Positions 7,501 to 10,000 of a stretch of 10,000 nt of DNA are shown here, piece after piece. The notes under the pieces were generated by a model. It was not told where the DNA came from. It worked only from the letters and a program-made list of their open reading frames with translations, and searched no databases. Position 1 is the stretch's first letter. Every line of letters begins with the position of its first letter. This DNA is from Nitrospira sp. (GTDB lineage: Bacteria > Nitrospirota > Nitrospiria > Nitrospirales > Nitrospiraceae), in contig JAIWOH010000013.1 in the NCBI GenBank assembly GCA_020216985.1, positions 1 through 10,000 on the forward strand. The letters are read 5' to 3'. The translations under genes and the position numbers were made by a program.

Positions 7501-8059
7501 CGCGGCGGTCGGCCTGGATCTTTACATGCAGATGGTCGAACAGGCGGTCCAGCGGCTCAAAGGCCGCGTCGTCGAAGAGGAACCGGACTCGACGCTTCAG
7601 TTGCCCGTGTCGGCTTTCATTCCCGAGGATTTCGTGACCGATCCGCATCAGCGCTTGTCGCTCTACAAACGCCTAAGCGCCTGCAACCAGATCGGCGAGT
7701 TGGCGTTGCTCCACGGAGAAATCCAAGACCGCTACGGTCATCCGCCGGAGCCGGTCGAGCGGCTGCTGGAAGTCATGCAGCTCCGTATCCACGCCAAACG
7801 TCTCCGACTGGCCTCGATCGACGTGCACGGGGCGTCGGCCGTTCTGACGTTCGGGCCGACCACTCCCGTCCCCGAAAGCGCGATTCATCACCTGATGAAG
7901 CGGTTCCAGAAGCGGCTTCGGTTCGTGAGTCCGCGGTCGTTCGAGATCCGGATGCCGCGGGAGGACTGGCCGTCCGTCTATGTGGAACTGAACGCAGCCT
8001 TGCAAAGCCTCAGTCTCTGTGATACCAACAGCGGGAAACAGGCCGCGCCAGGCCCATGA
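4571..8059 (+). CDS. mfd: Transcription-repair coupling factor Mfd
   Basis: A 1162-residue DNA translocase (E. coli Mfd 1148). It displaces RNA polymerase stalled at lesions and recruits UvrA. The N-terminal UvrB-like region occupies about residues 1-480 (ADEGSAERLFNDLLFF, EWETLPYEGTAPH, SVRGGIIDIF). The RNA polymerase interaction domain starts at 487 (LNVGDYVVHVQHGIAKYRG). The RecG-like motor has Walker A GDVGYGKT (638-645, K644), DEEQ (739-742), TATPIPRTLQMAMSG and motif VI QLRGRVGR (908-915). The C-terminal autoinhibitory domain follows from about 1012 (LPVSAFIPEDF). The residue after DEEQ is Trp, where E. coli has Arg; otherwise the motor motifs are canonical. The start is GTG 4571, 3 bases after the rfaE2 stop, with an ATG at 4601 as alternative; no strong ribosome binding site is visible. 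The TGA overlaps the ATG of the next gene by four bases. Confidence 0.98.
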   Translation: MSTTSAHFSPMQAPPPWLVPLRSALHRDRVRVCMTGLHGSTPAFALSLLIQDQARPPDAPRPLVILTADEGSAERLFNDLLFFHALLGLPSDNLAWFPEWETLPYEGTAPHVGLIARRMTTLHKLCAGGPAVLVASVTAAMHRVVPRATFEPAVIRVKSGETYEREPMLAALLRLGYRRVSVVDIPGEFSVRGGIIDIFSTAHADPIRIELLGDQVESIRLFDASTQTSIKTIKEGLVLPAREFLRAIDDPEALSPIPPDAEWRSPEIYGRMDSLFQYLAGSPCLVLNQPESLRRACQTAWEKIEDGYLRHADRDASRSYPSPETLFLTWDEIQHATATWPTLALEPLATPDGTWDFTCSFAGQTPAAAGLGIRGTPFSQTLALLDRLRADHRVVLVARSRGQVDRLLALFREHDLPADEWRPEVRSRRSEEKLPFQVMHGELSSGFLAGDLRLAVLTEEELFAKGARHKPQPKSKTATFLSSLDDLNVGDYVVHVQHGIAKYRGLKRLAVQDFESDYLTLEFAGSDTLYVPLDRLNQVQRYSGAESHVPRLNRLGGTTWAKTTARVKKDIEEMAHELVELYASRELVKRPSYEAGGMLYHEFEAAFEYEETPDQRKVVEDIFRDMESTKPMDRLVCGDVGYGKTEVAMRAAFKAVEHGRQVAVLVPTTLLAHQHYETFAERFAPFPVRVALLSRFQSPQESKAVVADVASGAVDVVIGTHRLLQKHVTFRNLGLVIIDEEQWFGVKHKERLKQLRTQVDVLTLTATPIPRTLQMAMSGVRDLSVIETPPAGRLAIKTEVVRTSDKIVRDAILRELGRGGQVYFVHNRVETMEQTGAWLRRLVPEARMVMAHGQMSAKPLEAVMLKFVKRDADVLIASAIIQSGLDVPNANTIIVNRADTFGLAQLYQLRGRVGRGGEQAFAYFLIPDEGTLTGDAQKRLIAIQQFTELGSGFRIAAADLEIRGAGNLLGKQQSGHIAAVGLDLYMQMVEQAVQRLKGRVVEEEPDSTLQLPVSAFIPEDFVTDPHQRLSLYKRLSACNQIGELALLHGEIQDRYGHPPEPVERLLEVMQLRIHAKRLRLASIDVHGASAVLTFGPTTPVPESAIHHLMKRFQKRLRFVSPRSFEIRMPREDWPSVYVELNAALQSLSLCDTNSGKQAAPGP

Positions 8060-8991
8060 ATCGAATTCATCCGCAGTCGCCGACGATGCCAAGCATCCTC
8101 CATCTCGACCATCGCTTCCGCGTCCCCGTCGCCCCGCTCCTTGTCGCCCTTCTCATGGCTGTGGATCCGTTCGTTTACGGATGCGCCGTCCAGCCGCAGG
8201 AGGAAGAACCGGTCGTGGCACTGGTAAACGGGCGCCCCATCACCCAAAGAGAATTTGAACGCCGGTGGAAGGAACTCTCGGACGCGACCCGCGCCCGATA
8301 TCAGAAAGATGGCGGCATGCGGCGGTTTCTGGACGATCTCGTCACAAGGGAACTGCTCCTGCAGGAAGCGCGACAGCGGGGGCTCGACCAAACCGACGCC
8401 GTTCGGGATAAGGTTCAGCGGTACAAGGAACAACTGCTCATCGACGAACTGTTGAAGGACCGACTCATGTCGGACGTCGAACTCTCGAAAGCCGAGCTGG
8501 ATTCCTATTATCAGCAGCACGCGCACGAGCTGCTGGACCCCTTGAAGGTCCAAGTGTCGGTGATGCTTCTGCCGAACGTGTACGCCGCCAAAGATCTTGA
8601 GAGCCAGATCAACCGGGGAGGCAGTTTTGCGAAGTTCGCCCAACGGTATTCCATCGACGAAAAAACAAAAGCCAAGGGCGGCGACCTCGGCCCCTATCGC
8701 AAGGGTCTGGTCCCTCCCGAAGTCGACGCCGCTATTCACGCCCTCAAACCGGGATCGATCAGCGCGCCGATCAAGACGGAGGATGGTTACTACTTGGTCA
8801 TGACCACGCCGCTTGAACGGGAAGTGATTGAAGCCGACCTGGCCACTCAAGAACGGCTCCGCCAAGAGCTGCTGGCCGACAAACGCCGCAAGCGGTTTGA
8901 GGAAGTAATCGCCGATATTCGGGCCAAGGCGACCGTTCGTCTTGGGGACGTCGCCCGTCCCGTTTCCAAAGAAACGGACCCGACACCGTAA
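8056..8991 (+). CDS. PpiC/parvulin peptidyl-prolyl isomerase, PrsA-like, possibly a lipoprotein
   Basis: A 311-residue envelope foldase. A hydrophobic stretch at residues 23-38 (VPVAPLLVALLMAVDP) is followed by VYGC43, which resembles a lipobox although Tyr at the -2 position is unusual; a lipid-anchored or simply exported protein is likely. The N-terminal chaperone region has VVALVNGRPITQREFERRW (53-71) and RRFLDDLVTRELLLQEARQRGL (89-110), typical of SurA_N/PrsA proteins. The parvulin domain spans about 161-255, with FAKFAQRYSID, KAKGGDLGPYRKG and KTEDGYYLV. A charged helical tail follows. It should assist folding of exported or outer membrane proteins. ATG 8056 overlaps the mfd stop as ATGA, which suggests translational coupling; an in-frame ATG at 8086 gives a more usual short n-region and is a real alternative start. 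The related gene after it suggests ancient duplication. Confidence 0.9.
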   Translation: MNRIHPQSPTMPSILHLDHRFRVPVAPLLVALLMAVDPFVYGCAVQPQEEEPVVALVNGRPITQREFERRWKELSDATRARYQKDGGMRRFLDDLVTRELLLQEARQRGLDQTDAVRDKVQRYKEQLLIDELLKDRLMSDVELSKAELDSYYQQHAHELLDPLKVQVSVMLLPNVYAAKDLESQINRGGSFAKFAQRYSIDEKTKAKGGDLGPYRKGLVPPEVDAAIHALKPGSISAPIKTEDGYYLVMTTPLEREVIEADLATQERLRQELLADKRRKRFEEVIADIRAKATVRLGDVARPVSKETDPTP

Positions 8992-9030
8992 ATTTCCTTT
9001 CCGGCTTTCCGCCGAGCGACTCGCTTCGTG

Positions 9031-9036
9031 TACAAT
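9031..9036 (+). promoter_or_regulatory. Possible -10 element of the SurA-like gene
   Basis: TACAAT, directly preceded by TG, lies 46 bases before the ATG at 9083 in a short AT-rich patch. No good -35 is present at the right distance (sequence near 9008-9013 is TCCGCC). If active, it would give an mRNA leader of about 40 bases, unlike the leaderless arrangement at gmhA. Confidence 0.35.
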
Positions 9037-9070
9037 AAAAAATAGACCGTTCTTGCTCCCCGTCGCATAA

Positions 9071-9074
9071 AGGA
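9071..9074 (+). promoter_or_regulatory. Ribosome binding site of the SurA-like gene
   Basis: AGGA within AAAGGATTG lies 8 bases before the ATG at 9083. It is the only clear Shine-Dalgarno-like site before a gene in this window and fixes the start of the last gene. Confidence 0.6.
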
Positions 9075-9082
9075 TTGAAATC

Positions 9083-10000
9083 ATGCCGGTCATTTCCAAG
9101 AAACAAGGCGGAGCGATCGTGGCCGCGATGACCTGGCTGGCACTCGGCCTCTCCTGGCTCGCCCCGACCATCGCCTCGGCGTACCTTGAGGACCGCATCG
9201 TCGCGGTCGTGAATTCCGATCTGATCATGTTGTCCGACGTGAAGCGCGAATGTGAGCCGCAACTGCAACAAATCAAGCGACAACACCGGGGCGAAGATCT
9301 CGCGCAGCGGGTCAAGACGGCGGAATCCATGGCGCTCACGAAGCTGATCGAGCAAAGGCTGCAATTACAGGAGGCCAAGGCCAAGGGCATCGACGTATCG
9401 GATATGGAGCTTGCGCAGGCCGCCGAGCAGCTCAAGCTCCAAGGCTCGCCGGTGGACCTTGCCGATCCCCGACAGCGGCGCTCTCTCCGCGAACAAATGC
9501 TGCTGATGCGAGTGGTGGACCGTGAAGTCCGGGGCGCCGTCATGGTCGGCGAATCGGAAATGAAACGATACTATCAGGAACACCGGGACCGCTTCGCTGT
9601 CCCCGAGGAGTACCTGCTGAGTCAGATCCTTGTCCGGTCTCGTCCGGCCGATGATGTCTCCGACGCCCTAGCGAAAATCCGCAAGGCCATGGACGAATTG
9701 AAGCGCGGCGAGCGGTTCGAGGACGTGGCCTTACGCTATTCGGAAGGGCCTAACGCCTTGGAAGGGGGGCGGCTGGGGCTCGTGCGGCAGGGCGAGCTTC
9801 TGCCGGCCATCGATCAGGCGATCGCGCCGCTTGTGCCGGGAGCCATCACGGATATCATCGAGACCGTTCAGGGGTTTCACATTCTCCGCATCGACGAGAA
9901 AAAGCCGCGGCAGTATCGCCCCTTTGAAGAGGTCAAGCACGAAATTCAACGCTTGGTTTTCGAACAGAAGGCCGAGGAAAGATTCCAATCGTGGCTCGCG
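9083..10000 (+). CDS. surA: SurA-like periplasmic chaperone / peptidyl-prolyl isomerase (C-terminus cut by window)
   Basis: 306 codons are open to the window edge. Residues 1-33 form a Sec signal peptide: two Lys at 6-7, a hydrophobic core (AIVAAMTWLALGLSWLA) and an ASA cleavage site after A33. The mature start EDRIVAVVNSDLIMLSDV (36-53) is the typical SurA N-terminal segment, followed by a helical chaperone region to about 170. One parvulin domain spans about 174-272 (EYLLSQILVRS, GERFEDVALRYSEGPNALEGGRLGLV, GFHILRIDEKK). The C-terminal helix PFEEVKHEIQRLVFEQKAEERFQSWLA returns to the chaperone module, so probably only about 10-15 residues are missing. E. coli SurA has two parvulin domains; this protein has one, as in many non-proteobacterial homologues. 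The expected role is escorting outer membrane proteins through the periplasm. It lies 91 bases after the first PpiC gene and has its own possible promoter and ribosome binding site. Confidence 0.9.
   Translation, partial: MPVISKKQGGAIVAAMTWLALGLSWLAPTIASAYLEDRIVAVVNSDLIMLSDVKRECEPQLQQIKRQHRGEDLAQRVKTAESMALTKLIEQRLQLQEAKAKGIDVSDMELAQAAEQLKLQGSPVDLADPRQRRSLREQMLLMRVVDREVRGAVMVGESEMKRYYQEHRDRFAVPEEYLLSQILVRSRPADDVSDALAKIRKAMDELKRGERFEDVALRYSEGPNALEGGRLGLVRQGELLPAIDQAIAPLVPGAITDIIETVQGFHILRIDEKKPRQYRPFEEVKHEIQRLVFEQKAEERFQSWLA

Noticed and set aside
5447..7648. 733-codon open frame on the minus strand across mfd
   Set aside because: It lies wholly inside the certain mfd gene, shows no recognisable domain, and long antisense open frames are expected in GC-rich coding DNA.
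9001..9030. Terminator between the two PpiC genes
   Set aside because: GAGCG...CGCTT at about 9014-9026 is a short, mismatched stem without a T run.
7978..9543. 521-codon minus-strand open frame across the two PpiC genes
   Set aside because: Antisense to two well-supported genes and spans their intergenic region; the sequence is low in recognisable motifs.

Overview
The window is GC-rich, densely coded bacterial DNA. The heptose (LPS core) genes, a lipoprotein-like foldase and a SurA-like chaperone point to a Gram-negative with an outer membrane. Overall character and gene order suggest a Nitrospira-like member of Nitrospirota; this is a recollection-based inference, not a measured assignment. 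No rRNA, tRNA, CRISPR array, insertion sequence or integrase was seen, and no gene-free stretch exceeds 150 bases.

Layout. On the minus strand, a CARF-domain protein of the Cas02710/TIGR02710 type (1338-82) is followed after 6 bases by the first 25 codons of a YbgC-type acyl-CoA thioesterase (75-1), which runs off the window. The 109-base divergent region 1339-1447 carries two opposed sigma70-like promoters. On the plus strand come gmhA (1448), a SprT-like zinc metalloprotease (2055), the Y-family polymerase dinB (2770), a 148-base gap with a promoter, rfaE2/hldE adenylyltransferase (4085), mfd (4571), a PpiC foldase whose ATG overlaps the mfd stop, and a second, SurA-like PpiC protein (9083) cut by the window end.

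How the genes fit together. gmhA and rfaE2 are two steps of ADP-heptose synthesis for the LPS inner core. SprT-like protease, DinB and Mfd are a DNA-damage set: DNA-protein crosslink removal (by analogy with SPRTN), translesion synthesis and transcription-coupled repair. The two PpiC proteins serve folding of envelope proteins. Envelope and repair genes are interleaved in what look like two consecutive transcription units.

Most notable points: the SprT-like protein ends in a hexapeptide resembling a bacterial sliding-clamp binding motif and lies directly before a translesion polymerase, a layout recalling eukaryotic SPRTN with its PCNA-binding box. A lone CARF protein with altered signature residues sits in a housekeeping setting without CRISPR genes in view. 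At least three genes have a good -10 element only 5 to 10 bases before the start codon, which predicts leaderless or nearly leaderless mRNAs.
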